Assembly (NCBI GenBank): GCA_035264765.1
Contig: DATFPQ010000118.1
Location: forward strand, 1 to 5,884
DNA: 5,884 bases
Direction: 5' to 3'
DNA from: DATFPQ01 sp035264765
GTDB taxonomy: Bacteria; Actinomycetota; Actinomycetes; Actinomycetales; Angustibacteraceae
Below are positions 5,862-5,884 of this stretch, in pieces. Under the pieces are notes generated by a model, which worked only from the letters and a program-made list of their open reading frames with translations, had not been told where the DNA came from and did no database searches. Position 1 is the stretch's first letter, and the number at the start of each line of letters is the position of its first letter. The translations under genes were made by a program, and so were the position numbers.

Positions 5862-5884
5862 GCGAGACCTCGCGCGAGGACCTC

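Noticed and set aside
5868..5879. Perfect 12-bp palindrome CCTCGCGCGAGG just after the small membrane protein gene, possibly a terminator.
   Set aside because: As a hairpin it allows only about four pairs around a GCGC loop, has no T tract, and the window ends five bases later, so it cannot be judged.
1..5884. A search for a novel multi-gene system, defence island, mobile element, tRNA or CRISPR array.
   Set aside because: All large genes belong to familiar metabolic or regulatory families with uniform composition. No repeats beyond one coding tandem repeat, no integrase or transposase, and no tRNA-like fold were seen.

Overview
The window looks like ordinary chromosome from a high-GC actinobacterium (Actinomycetota). 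Three things point there: the very strong G/C bias at third codon positions, a member of the mycothiol-dependent maleylpyruvate isomerase family (mycothiol is an actinobacterial thiol), and an EtfD-type membrane Fe-S reductase plus a Dcd that closely resemble their mycobacterial counterparts. I cannot place it to genus. I see no IS element, integrase, phage gene, CRISPR array, rRNA or tRNA.

Layout, left to right. Positions 1-870 (minus) hold the N-terminal 290 codons of histidine ammonia-lyase (hutH), cut by the window edge. Positions 871-964 are its upstream region, with a possible promoter and an operator-like pseudo-palindrome. Positions 965-1678 (minus) encode a mycothiol-dependent DinB/MDMPI-family enzyme. 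Positions 1693-2463 (plus) encode an IclR-family regulator, divergent from it with only 14 bp between start codons. After a 135-bp gap with a candidate promoter/operator, 2599-4944 (plus) encodes a 781-aa membrane Fe-S oxidoreductase of the EtfD/HdrD type. A 40-bp convergent gap with a GC-rich hairpin separates it from dcd (4985-5560, minus), dCTP deaminase of the probable bifunctional dUMP-forming type, which appears to be leaderless. Divergent from dcd, 5700-5861 (plus) encodes a 53-aa single-span membrane protein of unknown function.

How the genes relate. The IclR regulator lies one gene away from hutH, and IclR-type HutR regulators control histidine utilisation in corynebacteria, so it may regulate hutH; the pseudo-palindrome upstream of hutH fits this but is unproven. 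The EtfD-like protein probably passes electrons from acyl-CoA dehydrogenases, via electron-transfer flavoprotein, to the membrane quinone pool. dcd supplies dUMP for thymidylate synthesis. These look like separate housekeeping or catabolic units. I found no convincing new multi-gene system; the points worth checking are regulatory sites, cofactor-motif variants and the small membrane protein.
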